Shown: in pieces, positions 17,365-26,251 of the stretch | Layout of the letters: the number at the start of each line of letters is the position of its first letter | How positions within the stretch are numbered: position 1 is the first letter of the stretch | DNA from: Indibacter alkaliphilus LW1 | Lineage (GTDB): Bacteria > Bacteroidota > Bacteroidia > Cytophagales > Cyclobacteriaceae | NCBI RefSeq assembly: GCF_000295935.2 | Contig: NZ_ALWO02000005.1 | Span: 13,906 to 62,808 of the forward strand | Length of the DNA stretch: 48,903 bases | Direction of reading: 5' to 3' | Notes under the pieces: model-generated | Databases searched by the model: none | Told to the model about the DNA's origin: nothing | What the model saw: only the letters and a program-made list of their open reading frames with translations | Program-made: the position numbers and the translations under genes

Positions 17365-18207
17365 TTAAAAATCAAAGGAAATTCCGGTATTGATCGCAAA
17401 TATAAAAGGCGTAATTGGGACTATAGGTTTGTCTTCGTAGCTAAAGCTAAAGCTATTGTTTAAAGAAAAACGGTCAGTGATCTTTGTGTTCAGGTTGAAA
17501 TTCCCATTTATCCGGTTTCTAAATGCCTGAATACTCCTGTCATAGCCTACCTGATAGTAAGTCACTGTATTGAAATCCACATAATCATTGATAGTCCAGC
17601 GCAAGGAGATGTAATTTGAACTTTTCAAAAACTCCACTTGGACAAATTCTTCTGTAAATGGGTGCTCCCAAGTTTCGTTTTCATACAAACCGCCTAAGCC
17701 TAAAACCATGGTAAGTCTTTCACTTTTGATGGCTTTGGTCCTAAATGTACCCCCCGCAATCCATCTGGGAGCCAAGCCTCTAAAATTGTCAAAAGAATAC
17801 TGTATATAAGTTTCCAGGTTATTTTTTTCCTCATAATTGAAAACAGTTCTGCCATGAATCAAGCCAAAGTTTAAGAAGTCATTGTCGTTGATTCTCAGGT
17901 AATCGAAGTTTGAAACAAAAATATAGGCATGTTTTCCCGGGTGGTACATGGAATTGATGTCCCATTTGTAGCCAAAAAGATTCACAGGAGCATCGGCAGC
18001 CGCACTTCTATTGAAAATATTCAATCCTGCTGTGGCTTTGATGGAAAGTGATTTTGCTGTGTCACTTTGGATCCGATAGCGTTCAATATTCAGGATTTGG
18101 GAGAAAGTACTGGTAGAAAGAAAAAACAGGATTAGAAATGGAATCAGTCTCAAAGCAGGTTTAATTTTATTTTTTGCAAAGGTTTGGAATTTTAGTTTGG
18201 TATCCAA
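17365..18207 (-). CDS. DUF481-like outer-membrane barrel protein
   Basis: 280 aa. A basic stretch precedes a hydrophobic signal (LIPFLILFFLSTSTFSQ, residues 21-37), so the export start may be a little inside the frame. The mature protein is made of amphipathic beta strands (YDRSIQAFRNRINGNFNLNTKI, FSLNNSFSFSYEDKP) and ends in NTGISFDF with a terminal Phe, as in outer-membrane barrels. The pattern resembles DUF481 (YdiY-like) proteins. Role unknown. Confidence 0.72.
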   Translation of the reverse strand: MDTKLKFQTFAKNKIKPALRLIPFLILFFLSTSTFSQILNIERYRIQSDTAKSLSIKATAGLNIFNRSAAADAPVNLFGYKWDINSMYHPGKHAYIFVSNFDYLRINDNDFLNFGLIHGRTVFNYEEKNNLETYIQYSFDNFRGLAPRWIAGGTFRTKAIKSERLTMVLGLGGLYENETWEHPFTEEFVQVEFLKSSNYISLRWTINDYVDFNTVTYYQVGYDRSIQAFRNRINGNFNLNTKITDRFSLNNSFSFSYEDKPIVPITPFIFAINTGISFDF

Positions 18208-18297
18208 ATGCCTAAGCCAGAGAGCTCAGTTAATCAGTTAAACAATTACACACTTAAATAAACAATATACTTCCCTTTTACTGAACTTTATTTCCAT

Positions 18298-18305
18298 TAT
18301 ATTTG
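18298..18305 (+). promoter_or_regulatory. -7 box of ssrA (TATATTTG)
   Basis: TATATTTG fits TAnnTTTG and sits about 20 bp before the mature tmRNA 5' end, leaving a short precursor leader for RNase P to remove. The -33 element is weak. Confidence 0.6.
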
Positions 18306-18325
18306 TCCTCCTATTTGGAAACAAT

Positions 18326-18730
18326 GGGGCTGACCGGTTTTGACAGTAGGTGTAAGGATCGGGCTCGCATGTCAGGTGGAGTATGTACGCCTGTGAATCA
18401 TTCATACGAACTATAATTGGCGAATCTAATTACGCCATGGCTGCCTAATCTATCCCTTAGGGGAATTAGATAATGCTTAAAGGGTTGAGCTTCGATAGAT
18501 GCTCCCCGGCCACATCCCACTGACCGTTGCGCTGTCCGGTCAGATCTGGGGTGTCGACTTGACAGGGCTGCTCCTTGTGAGGCTACTAAGCAAGGCTAAG
18601 ACTAGTAGATAAGCTGCTGTCAGGTGTGTCATCCAGCAAACAGCAGTCGAAAACCCAACAGGTGACTAAACATGTAGACGGTACGGTGTTTCCCTATCTG
18701 GACGCGAGTTCGAATCTCGCCAGCTCCACC
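18326..18730 (+). ncRNA. ssrA: tmRNA, tag peptide GESNYAMAA
   Basis: About 405 nt. The 5' end GGGGCTGACCGGTTTTGACA and the 3' tRNA-like part (GTTCGAATCTCGCCAGCTCC) pair as the acceptor stem GGGGCTG/CAGCTCC. The resume codon GGC is at 18419 and the tag runs to TAA at 18446-18448: Gly-Glu-Ser-Asn-Tyr-Ala-Met-Ala-Ala. It rescues stalled ribosomes and marks the peptide for proteolysis. After the discriminator A the genome has CCT, so the terminal CCA is not fully encoded. The IS element starts 4 bp later. Confidence 0.96.
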
Positions 18731-18736
18731 TGACGA

Positions 18737-18768
18737 GGGTGTCCGAAAAGTCGAGACACCCTTTTTTT
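18737..18768 (+). terminator. terminator in the left IS end, serving ssrA
   Basis: GGGTGTC and GACACCC pair across an 11-nt loop and are followed by seven T residues. It lies within the IS left inverted repeat and would stop transcription arriving from ssrA before the transposase. Confidence 0.75.
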
Positions 18769-18819
18769 ATTGTTGATTTTCTCTAAAATCATTATTTTAG
18801 AGTTGTACAAAATACAACA

Positions 18820-20481
18820 ATGGCTAAGGTAGTTTTTAAGAATCAGACTGGCAATTGTCCAGAATTATTTCCGGTAAATATTTTCGATAAAATCCCTGAA
18901 AATCACCCTGTTCGACTGGTTGACACTGTAGTTAACTCATTGGATATCAGCGATATTATTAAGGAGTACAAGGGTGGAGGCACATCAGCCTATCATCCAC
19001 GAATGATGATCAAAGTTTTGTTCTACAGCTATTTATCCAATGTGTATTCATGCAGGAAAATAGCCAAAGCACTCCATGAGAACATCCACTTCATGTTTAT
19101 CTCAGGAAACTCAACCCCTGATTTCAGAACCATCAATGATTTTCGCGGTAAAATCCTAAAAGACTCCATCAAGACATTGTTTGCCGAAGTGGTAAAAATG
19201 CTTGTTGAGATGGGATAAGTAAGCCTTGATGTACAATACATTGACGGAACCAAGATTGAAGCAAAATCCAACAAATACACCTTTGTCTGGCGTAAGTCAG
19301 TTGAAAAGCACAAAGAAAGGTTAGAAGGCAAAATCAAGAGTGTTTTATCAAATATTGAGCAGAGCATCCTGTCAGATAATCAAGAGGTTAACCAAGAAGA
19401 ATTGCCTGAAAAAATTGATTCCGAAGAATTAAGGGAGCGACTTGCAGTCATTAACAAAAAGCTGAAAGAACCTTCAAAAAAGGTTGCTAAAGAGCTGCAA
19501 AAGCTTCAGGAAGAACATCTTCCCAAGCTGGAGAAGTATGAAAAAGACTTGGAGATTTTGGGGGACAGAAATTCGTACAGTAAGACAGATCATGATGCCA
19601 CATTCATGAGAATGAAAGAGGATCACATGAAAAACGGACAACTAAAACCCGCCTACAACCCTCAGATATCAACTGAAAATCAATTCATTACCCATGCTAC
19701 AATCCACCAAACACCAGGGGATACCACCACTTTAAAATCCCACTTGGACAGTTTTGAAAAAGCGTATAACAAACAAAGTAAAGAGATAGTAGCTGATGCA
19801 GGATATGGCAGTGAGGAGAACTATGAAATGCTTGAAAAAAAGGGAGTTGATGCCTACGTGAAATACAATTACTTCCACATGGAGCAAAAGAAGAAAACAA
19901 AGAACAATCCTTTTCTTGCCCAAAATCTTTTCTACAATGCAGGGCAGGATTTTTATGTATGCCCCATGGGACAGCGCATGGAGAATGTTGGACAGGGAAA
20001 GCGCATTTCAAGCAATGGACATTTATCTCAAGTGACTTACTATCAGGCAAAAAACTGTGAAGGATGCCCCTTAAGAGCCCAATGCCACAAAGCGACAGGT
20101 AACAGAAGAATCGAAGTGAACCATAGGTTAAACTTCTTAAAACAGCAGGCCAGGGAAAAACTAATGAATGAAAAAGGGCTTGAACACAGGAGCAAAAGAC
20201 CAATAGAGGCGGAAGCTGCGTTTGGCCAGCTTAAAAGCAATAATAAATTCAACAGGTTTACACTCACTGGTTTAGAAAAAGTGGAATTAGAGTTCTTATT
20301 GATGGCAATTGGCCATAATCTGAGAAAGATGGTGGCCAAAAGTATGCAATCTGGACTAAAATCATCTTTGGGCTATAAACCCTACAATAGTCGGCCGGTC
20401 TTATACGTGCCAAGGGAAAATTCTAATCAAAGACCACTGATCACGACATTGGAGTTTCAAAATCAAAAAATAGCGGCATAA
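18820..20481 (+). pseudogene. IS1182-type transposase with an in-frame stop
   Basis: One frame of 553 codons plus stop, interrupted by TAA at 19216-19218 (codon 133). The N-terminal part has the DUF772-like signature SGNSTPDFRTINDF; the rest carries DDE residues in YIDGTKIEA, VADAGYGSEE and IEAEAAFGQLKS, a CPMG/CEGCPLRAQC zinc-like region and a RHTL-type C-terminal block (FLLMAIGHNLRKM). No frameshift is needed; a single base change would restore it. Recently inactivated, or dependent on read-through. Confidence 0.88.
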
Positions 20482-20485
20482 AAAA

Positions 20486-20506
20486 GGCTGCCCTTTTCGG
20501 ACAGCC
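20486..20506 (-). terminator. terminator-like hairpin in the right IS end
   Basis: GGCTG/CAGCC (extended by partial pairing) is followed, on the minus strand, by six T residues. It would block minus-strand transcription entering the IS from the right, mirroring the left end. Confidence 0.55.
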
Positions 20507-20587
20507 TCTTTGTTTCGCAGGAATAGAAACCTCTGCTAAGATAAGGAAATAGAACCGGTTGCACGGGTCATTGCGACCAACCCGCGT

Positions 20588-22912
20588 TCATTTTTCCACC
20601 CTGATTTGTCTGCGTATCAGACCCTTGTCGCTGACAATATGTAGATAATAAAAACCGTTTCTTAGGCTTCTTATATCCATCCTAAAGACCGAAGCATTCG
20701 AATGTCCCGAGAGCAATTTAAACCCATGCATATCATACAAAGCGACCTCGTATTGATTCACATAGTCGTCAATTCGGGAGCCATCTTTTTGTTTCCATTC
20801 CAAGACCAACTCTTCCGAGACGGGATTGGGAAAAATAAGCGGGCAAGGGTCACATGGCCCATCGTCATCAGGGGTGACATACAGCAGGGAGGCCCCACCA
20901 TTGCCGCAACTGTTGACGCCCACTGCCTGGACATAACCTGCCGGGTCCCCAACAACGGCCGTCATCTGGGTCGAAGTCTGGCCAGAATGAAACGACCATG
21001 GTTGTGAACAACCAAAACAAAACGGCAATGTCCAGGACATGGACGTGGCCCCCGCCGGAAGGCTGGCCACGATATAGTTTTTGTAACTCCCCACACTTGG
21101 GGAAGTGTCCCCAATAATACTTCCCGGTGTAGCTGGCCGGCCAACCCAAAAAGTCCGGGGAATATTTATCGGGCCACAATCCGTCTGTACGGTAAACGTA
21201 ATGGTCGCCTCCCCGCTGGTAAGGTGGTGGTATGGGCTTAGATTTGCGGTAGTGCCACTGCCGGAAGTACTTCCTGAGAAGAGATGCGTTGGTGTTACCG
21301 ACCAGGTTGGGGAACTGCCTCCCGGAGGGAGGGATGCCAGGACATAGGAGTTGCTTGAGCAGAGTAGGGCCGGCCCGTTAACTGGCGGAAGGACCGCCCT
21401 GACCGCAGCAAAAGCATTAACACGGCCATATCCGTAGGTATTGTCAAAGCCGGGGATCCCCATATCAATCGCGGAATTTTGAAGAGCTGTCCTTACCTGT
21501 GTTTCCGTCAAGCCCGGATCCACGGACAGCATAAGCGCCACCACGCCCGATACCTGGGGAGCGGCACCCGAAGTGCCTCCAAACCTATCGGTATAATTGC
21601 CCGATTCATAACCGTTGGTTCCCATTCGGTCAGTTGTCCTTACATCCCCGTTGAGATTCGTATTCCCGGATGGAGCCACCAAATCCAATTGGGGGCCACG
21701 GCTGCTATAACCCCATATATTGCCGTTTTTATTTATTGCGCCAACAGTGACAACACCGTTTACGGTCCCCGGGTATGTTACTCCAGAAGTCCCGGAATTG
21801 CCTGCCGAGAATATGACAACTGCGCCAAGAGTGCCCCGACCTAGGGTCCTCGCATCCGTTATTGCGTTGGTAATATCAACATTCGGGCTACCCCCGCCCC
21901 ATGAATTGCTCAAAATATGTGCATTGCCATTTGCGGGTTGCCATGCCCAGTTTATCGCCTCCGCGATTTCCACATTGGTGGCGGCACCTGCACCGGGAGG
22001 GACTGGGGTGTTCGGAAAAATATTTATAGGCACGATACGGGAATTGGGGGCAATCCCCCTTATCCCCAGACTGTTGTTATGTGTTGCAGCAATGATCCCC
22101 GAACAAGCCATCCCATGCGCCCTGGCATTCTGAACTGGGGCACCATTCGTATTGTTGCTGCCAGCGGTAAATCCCTGCAGAACACGGCCATCAAAATCCT
22201 CGTGGTTTTCCACCCCGTCGTCTATCACGGCTACGCGTATATTGTCGCACCCCAGTGCAAGCCCCCACGCTTCGGGCGCATTGATGTCAATATTGACGGT
22301 ACCTCCAAATTGACCGGTATTGTTCAAATAATATTGGTCAGGGTACAACGGATCGTTGTGCAATGATATTAGATGCACGAAATTGGGGTTGCTCCAAATC
22401 ACCTCTTCATTTTCCTGGATATGGTTGGCGATTGCAACCGTTTTTGATATATCCCGGAGGCGGAAGATCTGTGCCCCATAACTTGTTTCCCGCAGGTAAA
22501 TTAATCCAAATCTATCGGCAAACCCATGTAAATCGGAATCGCCTTTATACTGCTCAAACATCACGGAAATCTCGTCAGTGACAAAGGAAATTCCAGAAGT
22601 CCCATTGACCCGAATGGCCGGGTACTGGGTTATGTCCTTGGCCTCGAGCCTGTCCAGTAGTTTTGATCTTGAACGGGTAATCAGTTGTATGGTGGAATCA
22701 TCCTTGATACGGACGGCTTCCGCTTCCTGATAATCCTCCGATAAATCCCGGCTTTCGATATGGTCAAGCCTAAATTCAAGCAATGCAATGGATGTGTCCA
22801 CACTGTAGTAATGTTTGACATCTCCCTCCCAATAGTAAAGCGCCCTGTCCGGAACCAAATAGAACAACCCAACCAAGAGAAATGCGAGAACAAGGGTAAG
22901 GGTTGTCTTCAT
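20588..22912 (-). CDS. secreted subtilisin-like protease with type IX sorting domain
   Basis: 774 aa. An N-terminal hydrophobic segment (residues 5-20) serves export. After a propeptide-like region to about 200, the S8 catalytic triad is Asp231 (VAVIDDG), His266 (ARAHGMACSG) and Ser448 (GGTSGAAP), with the oxyanion Asn in LSNSWGG. Two Ig-like/PKD-like beta modules follow, and residues from about 690 (IFPNPVSEELVLEW...RNGFYYLHI...GLIRRQIRVEK) are a type A C-terminal sorting domain for the type IX system. It should be secreted or bound to the cell surface. Local GC is higher than in the core genes. The lipoprotein gene at 22931 is just upstream. Confidence 0.93.
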   Translation of the reverse strand: MKTTLTLVLAFLLVGLFYLVPDRALYYWEGDVKHYYSVDTSIALLEFRLDHIESRDLSEDYQEAEAVRIKDDSTIQLITRSRSKLLDRLEAKDITQYPAIRVNGTSGISFVTDEISVMFEQYKGDSDLHGFADRFGLIYLRETSYGAQIFRLRDISKTVAIANHIQENEEVIWSNPNFVHLISLHNDPLYPDQYYLNNTGQFGGTVNIDINAPEAWGLALGCDNIRVAVIDDGVENHEDFDGRVLQGFTAGSNNTNGAPVQNARAHGMACSGIIAATHNNSLGIRGIAPNSRIVPINIFPNTPVPPGAGAATNVEIAEAINWAWQPANGNAHILSNSWGGGSPNVDITNAITDARTLGRGTLGAVVIFSAGNSGTSGVTYPGTVNGVVTVGAINKNGNIWGYSSRGPQLDLVAPSGNTNLNGDVRTTDRMGTNGYESGNYTDRFGGTSGAAPQVSGVVALMLSVDPGLTETQVRTALQNSAIDMGIPGFDNTYGYGRVNAFAAVRAVLPPVNGPALLCSSNSYVLASLPPGGSSPTWSVTPTHLFSGSTSGSGTTANLSPYHHLTSGEATITFTVQTDCGPINIPRTFWVGRPATPGSIIGDTSPSVGSYKNYIVASLPAGATSMSWTLPFCFGCSQPWSFHSGQTSTQMTAVVGDPAGYVQAVGVNSCGNGGASLLYVTPDDDGPCDPCPLIFPNPVSEELVLEWKQKDGSRIDDYVNQYEVALYDMHGFKLLSGHSNASVFRMDIRSLRNGFYYLHIVSDKGLIRRQIRVEK

Positions 22913-22930
22913 GTCTAACAGCCTTGATGC

Positions 22931-23380
22931 TTAACGCTCGTTTCTATTGACATACCCGCACCTTGTCAGGGCGAACCGGGTCATATATACCCGTCGGCTT
23001 GGTTCGGAATACTCCATGGTACAAAAATGTTCCTCACTGGGATCAAGGTCCCTGAAATCAAAATAAAACCTCTGGACAGCCTTCGCCTCATCGATCGGAA
23101 AACCAAAAAATTCCTCAAACCCCACCCCTTCCGGGATACGGACAACAATGACATCGTCATGTGTCTTTCCATTCCATTCCCAGGATGAGTTCACTGAAGC
23201 GTTGGTTACCTTAATCACTACCCCGTTACATGAAAACCCAAAATAACCGAGATAAGATGAAGGAAATATCTCCCCTTCATAAGGCAAGCACCTCTCATCG
23301 TCCAGTTCACAGCCACAGAGGAACGGGATCCAAAGCAGCATCAATACCCAAATGGGCAATCTTGTCTTTTTCAGTTCCAT
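22931..23380 (-). CDS. lipoprotein upstream of the subtilase
   Basis: 149 aa. Signal peptide with lipobox LCGC (Cys24). The mature part holds several Cys (DERCLPYE, FSCNG, HFCTMEY, TRCGY) that may form two disulfides. No family recognised. The gene ends 18 bp before the protease start, so they are one operon; by position it may be an inhibitor, chaperone or surface partner of the protease, but this is inference. Confidence 0.75.
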   Translation of the reverse strand: MELKKTRLPIWVLMLLWIPFLCGCELDDERCLPYEGEIFPSSYLGYFGFSCNGVVIKVTNASVNSSWEWNGKTHDDVIVVRIPEGVGFEEFFGFPIDEAKAVQRFYFDFRDLDPSEEHFCTMEYSEPSRRVYMTRFALTRCGYVNRNER

Positions 23381-23743
23381 AATCTTCCTTTTTGACCAAA
23401 CATCTATTTATATGCCCACAAGTGCAGGATACATCCCTGCACACAAATCCTTGCACCGATACCAATATCTTTAACTTAAACCGCCTGACCCCAATAAACC
23501 CCTGGCCGCCGGTTTTTATATTTGATTTTCCGGTAAATTTAGATGAAGTTAGTTAATTTGTGGAAAAAAAAACAAAAAGAATCCGGTATTTCATAATATT
23601 TGCGTATAAGAACATGGGATCTTAGCAACAAAAGTCATTTAATTATAAAAAACCAAGTCAGGCAATTATATGAAAAACAGTTTTTCAATCCATACGAAAA
23701 ACCCCATATTTCGTCTGATGCAATTCAACCATCTATTAGGACT

Positions 23744-24187
23744 ATGAAAAATAACAAGAGTGTTTTCCTTTTTCTGGCCACGATCTTCTTTGCATTGAGT
23801 GATCTGGGAGCCCAGGTGCACGTGGGGCTTTATAAAGGTGGCCTGACCAACCAAATCGGGGTAGGTACGGATTTTGAGAAGAAGTACTTTGGGGAGTTGA
23901 GGGTAATTGCCCCGGATATGGTCAATTACCCTTCCGGGATTGAGGGGTTGTTCCACCATAACTTCAAACAAACCGAGTGGTACAACCTGCATGTTGGATT
24001 GATGCTTGGGTTGCATAGGTTTGAACAGGCAAAGGCAGGAATTCCTTTGGGGTTCAGCTTTAAACCTATCTCCGGCCATCGCCATTTTATTATACTGGCA
24101 GAGACCACACCCTATTTTTTGGCTTCTCCCGGGGAACTGTTCCTGCGGGCGAATATCGGGCTGCGCTATAATTTCGGAAAGGACTGA
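23744..24187 (+). CDS. putative outer-membrane barrel protein
   Basis: 147 aa from the ATG at 23744, which begins a clear signal peptide (KNNKSVFLFLATIFFALSDLGAQ). The frame is open back to 23600 but the upstream 48 residues look non-coding. The mature protein has alternating beta strands (VHVGLYKGG, LRANIGLRYNFGKD) like a small outer-membrane barrel. It is divergent from the lipoprotein-subtilase operon. The 180 bp after it hold no gene I can support. Confidence 0.65.
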   Translation: MKNNKSVFLFLATIFFALSDLGAQVHVGLYKGGLTNQIGVGTDFEKKYFGELRVIAPDMVNYPSGIEGLFHHNFKQTEWYNLHVGLMLGLHRFEQAKAGIPLGFSFKPISGHRHFIILAETTPYFLASPGELFLRANIGLRYNFGKD

Positions 24188-24366
24188 CTGGTTGTTCGGG
24201 ATTTGCAAACCAGAACCCAGATGGATTGGGTTTACAGTCCAGAACATATATCTGGCCATTCCCCGTAAAAGATAGTGAAACCGTGATAATATTGAAACCG
24301 TCAAGATTCGGGTTCAATTGTTCTCAAGTAAGATGAAGGGCAATTTGAATATCCGTATCATCGCAC

Positions 24367-25278
24367 ATGTTTCGTATTTTCAGACTATTGAATCTTCCCT
24401 GGCTTGCTTTAAACAAATCCGGCTTGCCAACCAATGTTATGACAACGAGTATTTACCCGGATATTGAAAATTGGGTTTTCGGAAATGACGCCAAATTCAA
24501 AGAACTGGTCACGGGCGACATAGAATATATCGTTTCCGAAGTCGGCCAATACGACCATGGCGTTGATTTTATGGTACACCTGGGGTTGGGGGACTATCGC
24601 GAGATGCTCGACAGTTTTTGGGAGTTGATGATGTCCGGACTAAGGGCCAGGGTTCTCCTTTTGGGTTTGGGGCATTTCAACAAGGGAAACGGGTTGGGTT
24701 TGCACGTGGCCACGGAAAAAGAACTTGAGAAGGTCCCTTTTGAAAAATTGGTGGAAGCCGCTTGCATCATGGGTGTCTTGGTGTCACCGCAGAGGAAAAA
24801 AATCATGGGGATCAAGGACAATCTTGAAATGCTGAAGAAAATCCCTTATCTGGAAACAATCCATCATAAAATACAAATATATGAGACCATCAACGCTGGA
24901 GTTTTCTTTATTGGCACTCCCCGGCTGGAGAAATGGAACAACCTGGAGAGGCTGTGGTTTTTTTTGTTCAATTCCGACATTGACGAGGTGGACCTACTGG
25001 TAAAAGAGAAAATCGAAAGCTTAAGCACACAGGAAAAGGCTAAGCTTTTTAAAAGATTGCGTTTGGAATACATACTATGTGATTTTACAATGGACCAATC
25101 CTTGGCCGTGGATTCCTGCTTCAAATCACTATGGGTATCATGGCCGGAAACCACCCGGAAAAGAATAGCCGGAAAACTCGACCAAATGCTTGAAGCCGAA
25201 GACGAGAATGAGGTGGTAGCGGCGGAAATGCTGCTCGATCTAGTGGAGGATGCGGGATGGTCCGGTCACGAATCGTGA
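24367..25278 (+). CDS. hypothetical protein
   Basis: 303 aa as read; a second Met at 24439 (MTTSIYPDIENW) is an equally good start and would give 279 aa. No signal peptide or membrane segment is seen. The sequence is rich in Glu/Lys and Leu, probably alpha-helical, with a long VAAEMLLDLVEDAGW helix at the end. I recognise no domain. Codon and GC use match the GC-richer neighbourhood, suggesting it arrived with the protease genes. Confidence 0.6.
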   Translation: MFRIFRLLNLPWLALNKSGLPTNVMTTSIYPDIENWVFGNDAKFKELVTGDIEYIVSEVGQYDHGVDFMVHLGLGDYREMLDSFWELMMSGLRARVLLLGLGHFNKGNGLGLHVATEKELEKVPFEKLVEAACIMGVLVSPQRKKIMGIKDNLEMLKKIPYLETIHHKIQIYETINAGVFFIGTPRLEKWNNLERLWFFLFNSDIDEVDLLVKEKIESLSTQEKAKLFKRLRLEYILCDFTMDQSLAVDSCFKSLWVSWPETTRKRIAGKLDQMLEAEDENEVVAAEMLLDLVEDAGWSGHES

Positions 25279-25451
25279 AAGGGCGATTGGGAAAAGTTTG
25301 GATTTAACTAATTTTACAGAACTAAACGTCGCAGAATCCCTCTCATTCGAGTAACTCAAATCCTACCAAAACCCACTTTGCAGGGTGTTTTTTGTTTGAA
25401 GGGAATGATAGTATTAGTATTTTGACAGTATCCAAGTCACGCTTTTATGGA

Positions 25452-25889
25452 TCAGCTAAGCAATTGTGGTTGGATCGGGACGATAAAAGTCAATTCCTGC
25501 GTGATTTTGGTTCTTACAACCTTTCCATTCTTTATCCCCGGAATCCATTTAGGCATCAGCCCTACAATTCTTCTGACTTCTTTTTCCAATTCCATTGATT
25601 GGCTAAGCAAAATTTCAAGATCGGAAACAGAACCGTCTTGGTTTATGACCATTTGAAAATAAACCGTTTTGCCATCCTTACGGTTTTCCGCAATTTCATG
25701 CTCTGACTTTTTCCCGTAAAATTTGGACAGTGCCTTTTCCCCTCCCTTTAACTGTGGCGCCTCGTCGACAATCACATAGATTTCCTGATCGGTTTCACCG
25801 GATTTGATTTCCAGAGTTGTTTCGCTTTGCCCAAGGCTGCTTATAGACGGAAGCAGGAACAGTAGTATTGTGAGGAGCCTCATTTTCAT
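25452..25889 (-). CDS. secreted TonB C-terminal-like domain protein
   Basis: 145 aa. A signal peptide ends near residue 21 (SISSLGQ). The rest matches the TonB C-terminal pattern: VYFQMVINQDGSVSDLEIL, then MPKWIPGIKNGKVVRTKITQELTF. A normal TonB has an N-terminal membrane anchor and a Pro-rich linker, both absent here, so the domain is periplasmic and free, like those fused to M56 proteins. Residues resemble the tail of the M56 protein at 36196-37437. Confidence 0.75.
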   Translation of the reverse strand: MKMRLLTILLFLLPSISSLGQSETTLEIKSGETDQEIYVIVDEAPQLKGGEKALSKFYGKKSEHEIAENRKDGKTVYFQMVINQDGSVSDLEILLSQSMELEKEVRRIVGLMPKWIPGIKNGKVVRTKITQELTFIVPIQPQLLS

Positions 25890-25987
25890 TTTGTTCTAAA
25901 CTTGTTGAATGATTCAATTTTCCTCTTTTCAATACTCAATCTGATAGCTAAGAATGACCCTGGGACAGCTAACAATCCAGGGATTAT

Positions 25988-26251
25988 CTACCAAGAGTTG
26001 ATGCCAACGTAATCCTTGACAAACACAAGCGTACTTCCGATTATAATCAAGGACACCAAGATAAGAACTGACGGTAAGGCACCTGTTTCAGCATGTACGT
26101 CATTTACCGAATACGTATTCTCAAACGAGCACTTGTTGCACTTCAAGATAAAATTCTCCCCTATAGTTTGTGAAAGTCGATACCGATCGCTTGTGACTTC
26201 CTTAAGTCTATTTGTTGAGAAACATTTCCTACAAGTTACAACAAGTTTCAT
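25988..26251 (-). CDS. small zinc-ribbon membrane protein, possible immunity protein
   Basis: 87 aa from the ATG at 26251. Two CxxC pairs (VTCRKCFSTN and LKCNKCSFEN) could bind Zn, and a single hydrophobic segment (LPSVLILVSLIIIGSTLVFV) lies near the C-terminus. The ATG overlaps the stop of the RHS-toxin gene (TAATG), the usual toxin-immunity arrangement in polymorphic toxin loci. Immunity function is inferred only from position. A longer reading from 26302 runs through the toxin gene and is unlikely. Confidence 0.6.
   Translation of the reverse strand: MKLVVTCRKCFSTNRLKEVTSDRYRLSQTIGENFILKCNKCSFENTYSVNDVHAETGALPSVLILVSLIIIGSTLVFVKDYVGINSW

Larger units (their letters stand above)
18735..20508 (+). 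mobile_element. IS1182-family insertion sequence
   Basis: 1774 bp. The ends are inverted repeats: GAGGGTGTCCGAAAAG at 18735-18750 and, inverted, GAGGCTGTCCGAAAAG at 20493-20508 (15 of 16 match). Each end also folds on itself into a hairpin followed by a T-run pointing inward. The single transposase gene fills the rest. Flanks TGAC and TTTG do not show a target duplication, so one side may have changed since insertion. It sits 4 bp from the 3' end of ssrA. Confidence 0.85.

Noticed and set aside
19216-19218. Programmed stop or frameshift in the transposase, as in some IS families
   Set aside because: IS1182 transposases are normally one frame, and there is no slippery site at the TAA; a nonsense change is simpler.
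20962-22581. Several long ORFs opposite the subtilase gene
   Set aside because: They are antisense shadows of a GC-richer gene; the catalytic motifs prove the minus-strand frame.
24090-24317. Minus-strand ORF in the spacer after the barrel gene, with some protein-like texture
   Set aside because: It overlaps the 3' end of the barrel gene, has no promoter and no recognised family.
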